43,510 nt of DNA from Paracoccus sp. JM45 (lineage in GTDB: Bacteria > Pseudomonadota > Alphaproteobacteria > Rhodobacterales > Rhodobacteraceae): NCBI RefSeq assembly GCF_003590715.1, contig NZ_QQVY01000016.1, forward strand, positions 1 through 43,510, given 5' to 3'. Position numbers and translations under genes: made by a program. Positions 31,817 to 40,925 of the stretch are shown piece by piece; positions within the stretch are counted from its first letter, which is position 1, and each line of letters starts with the position of its first letter. Under the pieces are notes generated by a model. The model made no database searches and was not told where the DNA came from. It was given only the letters and a program-made list of their open reading frames with translations.

Positions 31817-33049
31817 ATGTCAAAATTATTGAAGTCCTTGTTGGTCGGGACCGCACTGACCTGCGCGTCGGCGGCCTCGGCGACGGAATTGGAAGTGACG
31901 CATTGGTGGACGTCGGGCGGCGAGGCGGCGGCAGTCTCGGAGCTGGCATCTGCGTGGAACGCGACGGGCAATAGCTGGGTGGACGGCGCGATCGCAGGGT
32001 CCGGCAGCACGGCACGGCCGATCATCATCAGCCGGATTCTGGGCGGTGACCCGATGGCCGTCACGCAATTGAACCACGGCCGCCAAGCCGAAGAGCTAAT
32101 TGAGGCGGGTTTGATGCTGGACCTGACGGATGTGGCCGAAGCGGGAAAATGGAAAGATGTAGTTGTCCCGCCTAACCTTCTTGATTCTTGCACAGTAGAT
32201 GGCAAAATTTACTGTGTCCCGCTGAATATCCATTCGTGGCAATGGCTATGGTTGTCGAACAAGGCTTTTGCAGATGCGGGTGTACCGACCCCTGCAAACT
32301 GGGATGAATTTATCGCCGATGCCGACGCCCTGCGTGCGGCGGGCAAGGTGCCACTGGCTGTGGGCGCGCAGGGTTGGCAACAGGCAGGTGCTTTCGGGGT
32401 GATGTCGGTCGCGGTCGCCGGTAAGGACGCATGGCTGGCAGTGAATGTCGATAAAGATGCTGACATGGCTGCCGGGCCTGAATACGCCAAGGTATTCAAT
32501 GCCGCCGTTGTGGCCCGCGACATGTCAAAAGGCGGCAATGTTCAGGACTGGAACCAGGCAACCAATATGGTCATCACGGGTGCCGCCGGTGGCCAGATTA
32601 TGGGGGATTGGGCGCAGGGCGAATTCCAGATCGCGGGTCAAAAGGCCGGTGACGAATATGAATGTCTTCCCGGTCTGGGCGTCAGCGCGATGCTGGATAC
32701 CGCAGGTGATGCCTTTTACTTCCCGCTGAACAAAGACCCCGAAATTACAGCCGCCCAAAAAGAACTGGCCGCCTTGATGATGAGCCCGGAAGTGCAGGTT
32801 GCCTTTAACCTTAAAAAGGGCTCGCTTCCTGTCCGCGGCGATATCGATATGAGCAGCGCGAATGAATGCATGCAAAAGGGACTGGAAATTCTGGCATCGG
32901 GCAACATCCTGCCCTCGGGCGACATGTCGCTTTCCGCCGATACACAGGCTCAACTGGAAGACCTGATGGCCGAATTCTGGTCAAGCGATGCGATGTCCTC
33001 GGCAGACGCACAAGAACGTTTTGCCGACATCATTGACAGCGCCGATTAG
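31817..33049 (+). CDS. ABC sugar transporter substrate-binding protein
   Basis: 410 residues of the extracellular solute-binding family 1 type. The signal peptide covers 1-22 (ending ASAASA). The mature start TELEVTHWWTSGGEAAAVSE and the SGSTARPIIISRILGGDPMA and NIHSWQWLWLSNKAFADAGV stretches resemble glucose/mannose-type receptors (GtsA-like). Two C-terminal Cys could form a disulfide. A strong GGGAGGAA ribosome site precedes the ATG. It is first in an eight-gene unit. The hairpin after its stop probably keeps its message more abundant than the permease message. The sugar is unknown. Confidence 0.9.
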   Translation: MSKLLKSLLVGTALTCASAASATELEVTHWWTSGGEAAAVSELASAWNATGNSWVDGAIAGSGSTARPIIISRILGGDPMAVTQLNHGRQAEELIEAGLMLDLTDVAEAGKWKDVVVPPNLLDSCTVDGKIYCVPLNIHSWQWLWLSNKAFADAGVPTPANWDEFIADADALRAAGKVPLAVGAQGWQQAGAFGVMSVAVAGKDAWLAVNVDKDADMAAGPEYAKVFNAAVVARDMSKGGNVQDWNQATNMVITGAAGGQIMGDWAQGEFQIAGQKAGDEYECLPGLGVSAMLDTAGDAFYFPLNKDPEITAAQKELAALMMSPEVQVAFNLKKGSLPVRGDIDMSSANECMQKGLEILASGNILPSGDMSLSADTQAQLEDLMAEFWSSDAMSSADAQERFADIIDSAD

Positions 33050-33063
33050 GCCGGATCGTCTTT

Positions 33064-33086
33064 GACCTGCCCTGACAGGGCAGGTC
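33064..33086 (+). terminator. Strong hairpin between binding-protein and permease genes
   Basis: GACCTGCCCT and AGGGCAGGTC form a perfect 10-bp stem with a three-base loop, 15 bp after the stop codon, followed by ATTTCAG with no T-run. This position is typical of a partial terminator or RNA-stabilising stem that raises the receptor-to-permease ratio in ABC operons. Confidence 0.7.
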
Positions 33087-33128
33087 ATTTCAGCGCTCTT
33101 CCACATATCCAGTCACAAGGGGATCACG

Positions 33129-34055
33129 ATGTCCGTCGTTGATCATCGGACCGCTATTGCGGGTCCGGCGAAAGGAAAGCCGAACAGGCTGACCAAAAAT
33201 CTCAGTTCAAAGGTCGCGGCGATCCCGATGATCCTGACGGCATTGGTGGTCTTTGTCGGCTGCACCATCTGGACGATTGTTTACTCCTTCACCAGTTCGC
33301 GCCTATTGCCAAAGGGCAACTTTGTCGGACTGGACCAATACGAGCGGCTTTGGGGCAGCAGCCGCTGGCTTATCTCCATCTCGAACCTGATGTGGTACGG
33401 GGTTTGCTCGCTGGTGCTGACCTTGGTCATCGGTTTTACGCTTGCTGCTCTGCTTGACCGTAAAATCCGGTTCGAAAATACATTCCGAAGCATCTTCCTG
33501 TTCCCGTTCGCCTTGTCATTCATTGTCACAGGACTGGTCTGGCAGTGGATTTTGAACCCCGATTACGGGCTGCAGGGCGTGGTGCGCAGCTGGGGGTGGG
33601 AAAGCTTCAGCTTCGATCCCCTCTATAACCCAGATATCGTGATTTTCGGCATTCTGATTGCGGGCATCTGGCAGGGATCGGGCCTGATCATGTGCATCAT
33701 GCTGGCCGGCCTGCGCGGCATTGACGAAGATATCTGGAAAGCCGCCCGTGTTGACGGGATCGGTACGGTCAAAACCTATCTGGTGGTCATCATTCCGATG
33801 ATGCGGCCAGTCTTTGTCACCTCGCTTGTGCTGATCGCGGCGGGGATCATCAAGCTCTATGATCTGGTCGTCGCACAAACTTCGGGGGGACCGGGACTCT
33901 CGTCCCAGGTCCCTGCAATGTATGTTTATGACTATATGTTCAAAGCACAAAACCTCGGTCAGGGCTTTGCCGCCTCGACGATGATGCTTTTGTCGGTGGT
34001 GATCATTTTGATCCCCTACATCTATCTGCAATTCAAGGGGACCAGCCGTGGATAA
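33129..34055 (+). CDS. ABC sugar transporter permease (MalF type)
   Basis: 308 residues, six core helices after a short cytoplasmic N-terminus (about 1-30). The EAA loop is DIWKAARVDGIGTVKTYLVV followed by IIPMMRP. A ribosome site AAGGGG precedes the ATG. It forms the membrane channel with the next gene product and the ATPase at 34950. The stop overlaps the next start by eight bases. Confidence 0.9.
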   Translation: MSVVDHRTAIAGPAKGKPNRLTKNLSSKVAAIPMILTALVVFVGCTIWTIVYSFTSSRLLPKGNFVGLDQYERLWGSSRWLISISNLMWYGVCSLVLTLVIGFTLAALLDRKIRFENTFRSIFLFPFALSFIVTGLVWQWILNPDYGLQGVVRSWGWESFSFDPLYNPDIVIFGILIAGIWQGSGLIMCIMLAGLRGIDEDIWKAARVDGIGTVKTYLVVIIPMMRPVFVTSLVLIAAGIIKLYDLVVAQTSGGPGLSSQVPAMYVYDYMFKAQNLGQGFAASTMMLLSVVIILIPYIYLQFKGTSRG

Positions 34056-34941
34056 CACGATGACAGGCCCACGCGGGCCAAAGCCAAAGCGCCGGTTCTC
34101 GCGCAACAATATCTTTATCTATGGAACACTTCTGCTGGTCAGCATCTACTATCTGCTGCCGCTTTACGTGATGGTCGTTACCTCGCTGAAGGGGATGCCC
34201 GAAATCCGCTTGGGGAATGTCTTCAGCCCGCCGGTCGAAATTACGTTCGAACCTTGGGTCAAGGCATGGTCGCAGGCCTGCACGGGAATCAATTGTGACG
34301 GCCTCAGCCGCGGCTTCTGGAATTCGGTCCGGATCCTGATCCCGTCGGTGACGCTGTCTATCGCAGTGGCGTCGGTCAACGGCTATGCCCTGTCGAACTG
34401 GAAGTTCAAAGGCTCCGAGGTGTTCTTTAACATCCTCATTCTGGGCGCGTTCATCCCCTATCAGATCATGCTCTATCCGATCGTGATCCTGCTGCGCGAA
34501 CTGGGCCTCTATGGCGGGCTGACGGGGTTGGTCATGGTACATACGGTCTTTGGCATGCCGATCCTGACGCTGTTATTCCGCAACTATTTCTCCTCTATCC
34601 CGGACGAGCTGTTCAAGGCGGCGCGGGTCGACGGAGCGGGATTCTGGCGGATCTACTTCAAGATCATGATGCCGATGGCACTGCCGATCTTTGTGGTTGC
34701 GATCATCCTGCAGGTCACCGGTATCTGGAACGATTTCCTGTTCGGCGTGATCTACACGAAACCCGATCTTTATCCGATGACAGTGCAGCTGAACAACATC
34801 GTCAACTCGGTTCAGGGCGTCAAGGAATACAACGTCAATATGGCGGCGACGCTGCTTACGGGTCTGGTGCCTCTCGTCATTTATTTTGCCTCCGGCAAGC
34901 TCTTTGTCCGCGGCATCGCCGCAGGCGCAGTCAAAGGCTGA
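34048..34941 (+). CDS. ABC sugar transporter permease (MalG type)
   Basis: 297 residues from a GTG at 34048, which has AAGGGGA a few bases upstream and overlaps the preceding stop; the later ATG at 34060 has no ribosome site at normal spacing. Six helices, EAA loop ELFKAARVDGAGFWRIYFKI then MMPMALP, and C-terminal Gly/Lys tail typical of the MalG/CUT1 permeases. It partners the MalF-type permease. Confidence 0.9.
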   Translation: MDNTMTGPRGPKPKRRFSRNNIFIYGTLLLVSIYYLLPLYVMVVTSLKGMPEIRLGNVFSPPVEITFEPWVKAWSQACTGINCDGLSRGFWNSVRILIPSVTLSIAVASVNGYALSNWKFKGSEVFFNILILGAFIPYQIMLYPIVILLRELGLYGGLTGLVMVHTVFGMPILTLLFRNYFSSIPDELFKAARVDGAGFWRIYFKIMMPMALPIFVVAIILQVTGIWNDFLFGVIYTKPDLYPMTVQLNNIVNSVQGVKEYNVNMAATLLTGLVPLVIYFASGKLFVRGIAAGAVKG

Positions 34942-34949
34942 TATCCCCC

Positions 34950-36029
34950 ATGACATATTCGGTAGAAATCAAAAATCTCGACCTGAGTTTTGGCGCCGTG
35001 CAGGTTCTCAAGCAACTCAACATCGATATCCGCGAAGGCGAATTCCTTGTGCTGTTGGGGTCGTCGGGCTGCGGGAAGTCAACGCTTCTGAACTGCATCG
35101 CAGGCCTGTTGGAGGTGACCGACGGCCAGATCTTTATCAAGGGCAAGAACGTCACATGGGCTGAGCCGTCCGACCGCGGCATTGGCATGGTGTTCCAATC
35201 CTATGCGCTCTATCCGCAGATGACCGTGCGCGGAAATCTGTCATTCGGGCTGAAAAACGCCAGGATGCCCAAGGACGAAATCAACAAGCGCGTCGCCCGC
35301 GTGGCCGAAGTACTGCAGATCGAGGCGTTGCTTGACCGTAAGCCCGGTGCCCTTTCGGGCGGCCAACGACAGCGCGTTGCCATCGGTCGTGCACTTGTCC
35401 GCGAAGTGGACGTCTTTTTGTTCGACGAACCACTGTCCAACCTTGATGCCAAGCTGCGGACCGACTTGCGGGTCGAACTGAAGCGGCTGCATAAAAAGCT
35501 GAAGAACACGATGATCTATGTCACCCATGATCAGGTCGAGGCCATGACGCTGGCTGACCGTATCTCGATCATGCGGGGCGGGTTGATCGAACAGCTTGAT
35601 CCGCCGGAAACCATCTATGCCAAGCCCTGCAACAAATACGTGGCCGAGTTTATCGGCTCACCCGCGATGAACCTGTTCAAGGGTGAACTGGCCGGAAACA
35701 CCTTTCACTGTGACGGTTTCAGTATGGCGGTTGATGGTTATGAATTCGGTCCCGACGGTTCGCGCGACGGAGCGGCATGGCTGGGCATTCGTCCCGAACA
35801 TATCGTCACAGCCGCCGCCGCGCAGGGGGCGACATATTCCGGCCCTGCCGAAATCGACATCGTCGAACCCATGGGGTCCGACACCCTCGTCTGGGCGGAT
35901 TTTGCAGGGCAATCCGTCCGCGTACGTACCGAAGGCCAATCGGCATTAGAAGCCGGTCAGAGCCTGACAATCGGGTTCGACGCGTCGAACCTGCATCTTT
36001 TCGACATGACAACAGAGACACGTCTTTAA
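34950..36029 (+). CDS. ABC sugar transporter ATP-binding protein (MalK/UgpC type)
   Basis: 359 residues. Walker A GSSGCGKST, Q-loop VFQSYALYPQMTV, signature LSGGQRQRVAIGRAL, Walker B VFLFDEPLSNLD and switch His in YVTHDQVEAMT are intact. The C-terminal regulatory/TOBE domain covers about 240-359 (GIRPEHI, DTLVWADFAGQSVRVR). It follows the MalG-type gene by eight bases and completes a CUT1 sugar importer. Confidence 0.93.
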   Translation: MTYSVEIKNLDLSFGAVQVLKQLNIDIREGEFLVLLGSSGCGKSTLLNCIAGLLEVTDGQIFIKGKNVTWAEPSDRGIGMVFQSYALYPQMTVRGNLSFGLKNARMPKDEINKRVARVAEVLQIEALLDRKPGALSGGQRQRVAIGRALVREVDVFLFDEPLSNLDAKLRTDLRVELKRLHKKLKNTMIYVTHDQVEAMTLADRISIMRGGLIEQLDPPETIYAKPCNKYVAEFIGSPAMNLFKGELAGNTFHCDGFSMAVDGYEFGPDGSRDGAAWLGIRPEHIVTAAAAQGATYSGPAEIDIVEPMGSDTLVWADFAGQSVRVRTEGQSALEAGQSLTIGFDASNLHLFDMTTETRL

Positions 36030-36045
36030 TCTGGAAAGCTTTCAC

Positions 36046-36810
36046 ATGACTGTATCACTGCAATTGTATTCGATGCGCGATGTGGCGGATCAAATCGCAC
36101 TTCTGGGCCAGCTTCCCGCAATGGGCATCAGCCGCGTCGAGGGCTATGGCGGCGTCTATGGCGACGCTGACGCCTATCGTGCCGCGATGGATGCCAATGG
36201 GGTAACAATGCCATCGGGCCATATGGGCCTGAACGATATCGAAGCCGATTTTGACGCCACCCTGCACATCGCCCGTACGATGGGCATGCAACGTGTCTTT
36301 GCGCCCTATCTTGAGGAAAAGGACCGCCCCGATACGGCTGCCGGATATATCGACTTTGCCAAGCGACTTAATACAATTGGGTTGCGCTATGCCGAACAGG
36401 GTATTTCCTTTGGTTGGCATAACCATGATTTCGAATTTGTGGCTTTGCCCGATGGTAGCATTCCAATGGATATCCTGCTGGACCACGCCCCCGATATTAA
36501 ATGGGAAGCGGACCTTGCCTGGATCGTACGAGGCACCTGTGATCCGCTGGACTATATCGCCCGCTATGGCAGCCGCATCACGGCCATCCACGTCAAGGAT
36601 ATCGCGCCAACCGATACCAATGTCGATGAGGATGGTTGGGCTGATCTGGGCACAGGCACTTTGGACTGGGCGGCGTATCTTCGGGCCTGCCGCGCCCAAT
36701 CACCCGACATGATCTATGCGCTAGAGCATGACAAACCACGCGACGCTGTGGCCTTTGCCCGCCGTTCCGCCACCGCATTCAATGCATTGTGGGAGAAGAC
36801 GAATGACTAA
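36046..36810 (+). CDS. Sugar phosphate isomerase/epimerase-like TIM-barrel protein (AP endonuclease 2 superfamily)
   Basis: 254 residues of the xylose-isomerase-like TIM-barrel superfamily: N-terminal LQLYSMRDVADQIALLGQLP, the metal-site strands SFGWHNHDFEF (His, Glu) and WEADLAWIV (Glu, Asp), and ITAIHVKD (His) toward the C-terminus. Such proteins isomerise or epimerise sugars; several in Gfo/Idh-linked clusters instead act on 3-keto sugars, including C- and O-glycoside cleavage. The gene sits inside the LacI-controlled operon, 16 bp after the ATPase and overlapping the next gene by eight bases. The reaction here is not determined. Confidence 0.8.
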   Translation: MTVSLQLYSMRDVADQIALLGQLPAMGISRVEGYGGVYGDADAYRAAMDANGVTMPSGHMGLNDIEADFDATLHIARTMGMQRVFAPYLEEKDRPDTAAGYIDFAKRLNTIGLRYAEQGISFGWHNHDFEFVALPDGSIPMDILLDHAPDIKWEADLAWIVRGTCDPLDYIARYGSRITAIHVKDIAPTDTNVDEDGWADLGTGTLDWAAYLRACRAQSPDMIYALEHDKPRDAVAFARRSATAFNALWEKTND

Positions 36811-37924
36811 GGGTCTGGGCGTTGGCATCATCGGATGCGGAAACATCTCGACGGCCTATCTGACGCTGGCTCCGATGTTCAAAGGTTATACGATCCTTGC
36901 CGTGGCCGATATCAATATGGCCAATGCACAGGCGCGCGGGGATGAATTCGGCGTGCGGGCCCATACGGTCGACGACATGCTTGCCGCACCCGATATCGAC
37001 CTGATCATAAACCTGACAATCCCTTCTGTGCATGTCGACGTGTCACGTGCGATCCTGCAGGCAGGCAAGCATGTCTATTCGGAAAAGCCCTTTGTCCTCA
37101 GCCTGTCCGAAGCGACCGAGCTGGGCGAGTTGGCTGATGCCAAGGGCCTGCGGATCGGGTCGGCGCCGGATACCTTCCTTGGGGCAAGTCATCAGCTGGC
37201 GCGCAACCTGATCGACAGTGGTGCGATTGGCGATGTCTCATCCGGGACCGCTGTTGTGATGTCGCACGGGATGGAGGACTGGCATCCCAACCCCGATTTC
37301 TTCTTTCTGGAAGGGGGCGGTCCGATTCTGGATCTGGGGCCTTATTACATCTCGAATCTGGTCCAACTTCTAGGCCCGGTCAAAAAGGTCACTAGTTTCA
37401 CGGGTATGGCCTCACCCACCCGTACCATTGCGAACGGACCGCGCAACGGTGAAACCATACCGGTCGAAACACCGACCACCATCCACGCTCTGCTTTCGTT
37501 TGAAAGCGGTGCGATCATCACCCTGCTGGCCAGCTGGGATGTCTGGAAAAGCGACCATCCGATCATGGAGCTTTACGGTTCCGAAGGGACAATGAACATC
37601 CCCGACCCGAACCGCTTTGGCGGCGATCTGACCATCACCGAACGCGACGGCGATCCTGTTGTGAAATCATGGGACCATCCCTTCGCAGTGCCGAATTTCG
37701 AAGAAATCTACGCCAATTACCGCGGTGCAGGACTGGCCGATATGGCACTGTCCATCACCGCAGGTCGCCCACACCGCTGCAACGCCGATTTCGCCACCCA
37801 TGTCATCGAGGTGCTGACCTCGATCCTGACAGCGGGCGAAACCGGTCAGGTCATGACCATGCAGACAACCTGCATACGCCCTGATGTCTTGGGGCCGGAC
37901 CAAGCACGGGCATTGCTGGCATAA
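36803..37924 (+). CDS. Gfo/Idh/MocA-family NAD(P)-dependent oxidoreductase 1
   Basis: 373 residues from the ATG at 36803; an in-frame ATG at 36728 would overlap the previous gene by more than 80 bp and is rejected. The Rossmann start is GLGVGIIGCGNISTAYL (GxGxxS/T), followed by the family catalytic motif YSEKPFVLS (EKP Lys) near residue 97 and the C-terminal alpha/beta substrate domain with GGGPILDLGPYYISNL. These enzymes oxidise or reduce a sugar or cyclitol hydroxyl, often at C3. It is translationally coupled to the isomerase-like gene before it. Confidence 0.88.
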   Translation: MTKGLGVGIIGCGNISTAYLTLAPMFKGYTILAVADINMANAQARGDEFGVRAHTVDDMLAAPDIDLIINLTIPSVHVDVSRAILQAGKHVYSEKPFVLSLSEATELGELADAKGLRIGSAPDTFLGASHQLARNLIDSGAIGDVSSGTAVVMSHGMEDWHPNPDFFFLEGGGPILDLGPYYISNLVQLLGPVKKVTSFTGMASPTRTIANGPRNGETIPVETPTTIHALLSFESGAIITLLASWDVWKSDHPIMELYGSEGTMNIPDPNRFGGDLTITERDGDPVVKSWDHPFAVPNFEEIYANYRGAGLADMALSITAGRPHRCNADFATHVIEVLTSILTAGETGQVMTMQTTCIRPDVLGPDQARALLA

Positions 37925-37941
37925 CGCAAACGGAGAAGAAG

Positions 37942-38997
37942 ATGAGTCATTCCATTAAAGGCCCTGCGTTGTTTCTGGCGCAGTTTATTTCCGACGAAGC
38001 GCCATTTGATTGCTTGCCCGCCATTGCGGAATGGGCCGCGGGGCTGGGTTACAAAGGCGTGCAGATCCCGACATGGGACCCGCGAGTATTCGATCTGGAC
38101 AAAGCCGCATCAAGCAAAACCTATTGCGATGAAATCAAAGGTATTTGCGCCGATCATGGCCTGACAATCACGGAACTGTCCTGCCACCTTCAAAGCCAGC
38201 TGGTGGCAGTTCATCCGGCCTATGATACCGCCTTTGATGCCTTTGCGCCGGACCATCTGCATGGCGACCCCGCCGCGCGGCAGGCATGGGCGGTCGATCA
38301 GGTCACTAAGGTCGCTAAGGCTTCGCAGCATCTTGGCCTGTCGGGGGCTGTCGGCTTTACCGGATCGCTGGCGTTTCCCTATCTGTACCCTTGGCCGCAA
38401 CGCCCCGCAGGTCTGATCGACGAGGCGTTTACCGAACTGGCGCGGCGGTGGAAGCCGCTTCTGGATATCTATGACGATGCGGGTGTCGATTTCGGGTTCG
38501 AAATCCATCCCGGTGAGGATGTGTTTGACGGCACAACATTCGACCGCTTCCTTACGGCACTAGATGGTCATCCGCGCTGCAAGATCACCTATGATCCATC
38601 ACATTTCCTGCTCCAGCAGATGGATTACTTGTCCTTCATCGACCTGTACCATGAGCGGATCAGCGCCTTTCACGTCAAAGACGCAGAGTTTAATCCGACG
38701 GGACGGCAAGGCGTCTATTCGGGTTACGCCGACTGGACAAATCGCGCGGGCCGCTTCCGCTCGCTTGGGGACGGGCAGGTCGATTTTCGCGGCATTTTCA
38801 CCAAGCTCACGCAATACGGGTTTGACGGTTGGGCCGTGCTGGAATGGGAGTGCTGCTTGAAACATCCCGAGCAAGGGGCAGCAGAGGGCGCGCCCTTCAT
38901 CGCCGATCATCTGATCCGCCGGACGGATAAAGCCTTTGATGATTTCGCAGGCGGCGCGTCAGACCGCGCGGCGCTTCGTAAAATGATGGGGTTCTGA
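37942..38997 (+). CDS. Second sugar isomerase/epimerase-like TIM-barrel protein
   Basis: 351 residues, longer than the first. Metal-site motifs are visible: ELSCHLQSQL, FGFEIHPGED (Glu, His), ITYDPSHFLLQ (Asp, His), ISAFHVKDAE (His, Asp) and AVLEWECC (Glu). This is the complete xylose-isomerase-like set, so it is probably metal dependent and active. Proteins of this size beside Gfo/Idh dehydrogenases are common in sugar clusters of alphaproteobacteria; some relatives act on 3-keto glycosides. A GGAGAAG ribosome site precedes the ATG. The next gene starts one base after its stop. Confidence 0.82.
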   Translation: MSHSIKGPALFLAQFISDEAPFDCLPAIAEWAAGLGYKGVQIPTWDPRVFDLDKAASSKTYCDEIKGICADHGLTITELSCHLQSQLVAVHPAYDTAFDAFAPDHLHGDPAARQAWAVDQVTKVAKASQHLGLSGAVGFTGSLAFPYLYPWPQRPAGLIDEAFTELARRWKPLLDIYDDAGVDFGFEIHPGEDVFDGTTFDRFLTALDGHPRCKITYDPSHFLLQQMDYLSFIDLYHERISAFHVKDAEFNPTGRQGVYSGYADWTNRAGRFRSLGDGQVDFRGIFTKLTQYGFDGWAVLEWECCLKHPEQGAAEGAPFIADHLIRRTDKAFDDFAGGASDRAALRKMMGF

Positions 38998-38998
38998 G

Positions 38999-40126
38999 AT
39001 GGCCCCGCTAAAACTTGGCATGGTGGGCGGTGGTCAGGGAGCTTTTATCGGCGGTGTCCACCGCATCGCGGCGCGGCTTGATGGCTGCTTTGATCTGGTG
39101 GCGGGGGCTTTTGCGTCCGATCCTGCCCGCGCGCACGCCTCAGCCGCCGCATTGGGCATCGCGGCAGAGCGGTCCTATGATGACTACCGCGCGATGGCAT
39201 TGGCCGAGGCCGCGCGCCCCGACGGGATCGACGCAGTCGCCATTGTGACCCCCAACCATTTGCATGGCCCGATTGCCAAGGCTTTCTTGGCGCAGGGTAT
39301 TCATGTCATCTGCGACAAGCCGATGACCGCAACCCTTGAACAGGCTGAGGCGCTGATGCAGGCCGCCAAAGCCTCAACCGCGTCGTTCTTTTTGACGCAT
39401 AATTACACAGGCTATCCGATGATCCGGCAGGCGCGCCAGATGGTGACCGATGGGGCGTTGGGGGACATTCGGATCGTGCAGGCCGATTATTTGCAAGACT
39501 GGCTGAGCGATGCCCCCGCCGCCGATAATAAACAGGCGGCATGGCGTACCGACCCCGCGCAATCGGGTGGTGGTGCGATTGGCGATATTGGCACCCATGC
39601 CTATAATTTAGCCTGCTTTGTCACTGGGCTGCGCACACGGTCGCTCAGTGCATCCTTGCGATCGCATGTCGCTGGCCGGGCCGTGGATGACGATGCGCGC
39701 GTCACCTTGCAGTTTGAAGGCGGCGCGCGGGGCCATATCTGGGCCAGCCAAGTGGCCGTCGGAAACGAGAATAATCTGACCTTGGCAGTCTATGGCACGA
39801 AAGCATCCCTTCGCTGGGTGCAAGAAGATCCCAACGTGCTTTGGCTCTCCGAATTGGGCGAAGCCCCCCGCAAAATCACACGCGGCGGCCATGCGGCCCA
39901 TCCCGCTGCTGCTGCCGTTACACGCATTCCCGCGGGCCATCCGGAGGGCTATCTGGAGGCCTTCGCAACCCTATACCGCGAGGCCGCAGACGCCATTTTG
40001 GCGCCGGATACACTGACGCCAAGCAGTGCGCTGATTGGTATTTCACAGGGTTTAGACGGGGTCCGCTTCGTCGACGCCTGTCAGCGATCATCAAACGACG
40101 GGGCCGCATGGATCGTGCTTGAATGA
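38999..40126 (+). CDS. Gfo/Idh/MocA-family oxidoreductase 2
   Basis: 375 residues. N-terminal LKLGMVGGGQGAFIGGVHRI (GxGxxG-type Rossmann loop), AIVTPNHLHGPIAKAF, catalytic-Lys motif ICDKPMTATL (DKP) near residue 105, and substrate-domain motif GGGAIGDIGTHAYNLACF with the conserved Asp-x-x-x-His. It differs enough from oxidoreductase 1 to suggest a different substrate or direction. It is the last gene of the unit; no terminator is evident before the IS30 fragment at 40347. Confidence 0.88.
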   Translation: MAPLKLGMVGGGQGAFIGGVHRIAARLDGCFDLVAGAFASDPARAHASAAALGIAAERSYDDYRAMALAEAARPDGIDAVAIVTPNHLHGPIAKAFLAQGIHVICDKPMTATLEQAEALMQAAKASTASFFLTHNYTGYPMIRQARQMVTDGALGDIRIVQADYLQDWLSDAPAADNKQAAWRTDPAQSGGGAIGDIGTHAYNLACFVTGLRTRSLSASLRSHVAGRAVDDDARVTLQFEGGARGHIWASQVAVGNENNLTLAVYGTKASLRWVQEDPNVLWLSELGEAPRKITRGGHAAHPAAAAVTRIPAGHPEGYLEAFATLYREAADAILAPDTLTPSSALIGISQGLDGVRFVDACQRSSNDGAAWIVLE

Positions 40127-40271
40127 GGTCGCTTGACTTTGGCAATTTGTAAAAGCAGCCCTTGAATTATAACCGGCATAAAAGCACATTATCTCGCTGA
40201 CCGTCGCTCCGGCCGACAAAATGCCGCGCGATGTTCGCATGTTAACAACTCGAAAGCCGCTCGGCAGCGTT

Positions 40272-40295
40272 TTGTGGCAAAGTGAACGGCCACAA
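40272..40295. repeat. Inverted repeat TTGTGGC-N10-GCCACAA
   Basis: Perfect seven-base arms with a ten-base loop, 145 bp after the last operon gene and upstream of the IS30 fragment. It might terminate the operon or belong to the IS30 end; there is no T-run. Confidence 0.3.
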
Positions 40296-40346
40296 TGTAC
40301 GGTGGTCTCGACACTTTAATCTTTAGGAAAAGAGGGAGTGTTTTGA

Positions 40347-40430
40347 ATGAAGTATCGTCGCAGGATCTATTATTCAGCTGGACAGCGTGCCGAAATCTGA
40401 GATCGATGGCAGCGTGGGGAGTCGATGACA
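40347..40430 (+). pseudogene. N-terminal fragment of an IS30-family transposase
   Basis: The frame from the ATG at 40347 reads MKYRRRIYYSAGQRAEI, stop, DRWQRGESM. IS30-type transposases start this way, with (Y)xxxQ(K/R)xxIWDRWQRGES. The stop replaces the Trp codon (TGG to TGA). Past about 40430 the sequence is that of the oppositely oriented IS3 remnant. Confidence 0.6.
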
Positions 40431-40925
40431 AAAAGCCACATAGAGTGAAGCATTGATCGCCAACGGTTCGAGGCCGATGCCGATGCCGAACACGCTGCCA
40501 TGTCGACACGTAGGTAAAGTCGCTGACCCATAGCAGATTTGGGGCTGGTGCCCGTAATATACGGTTCACCTTGTGACGCGGACAGGGCGCTGACGTGTCA
40601 GTAACCGTTATTTTGACGACCCTTCCACGCACGGCACTACGGATGCCGATCTGTCTCATCAGTCGCTCCACCGTGCCGCGCGCGAGCTCAAAGCCCTTGC
40701 GCTTCAGTTGATGCCATGCCTTACAGACCCCGTAGAACTGGTAATTCTCATCTCGGACCCGTTGAATTTGCGGGAAAAGCTCTGGATCACGCTGATGCCG
40801 CGCCGAAGCTTTTGACGGATCAGCGAGGCATGCCAGGCGGTGGTAATATGTCGACGGTGCGATCGGCAGAACTCTGCAGATCGACTCGACGCCGTAGATA
40901 ACGTGCTGCTCTCCAATGAAGGCGA
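40431..40925 (-). pseudogene. IS3 orfB, 3' half missing
   Basis: Read leftward: ICRVLPIAPSTYYHRLACLA, DENYQFYGVCKAWHQLKRKG, VERLMRQIGIRSAVRGRVVK and NLLWVSDFTYVSTWQ, which contains the first catalytic Asp. The frame then turns into unrelated sequence (from about 40500). The second Asp and the Glu of the DDE triad are gone. Confidence 0.8.
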
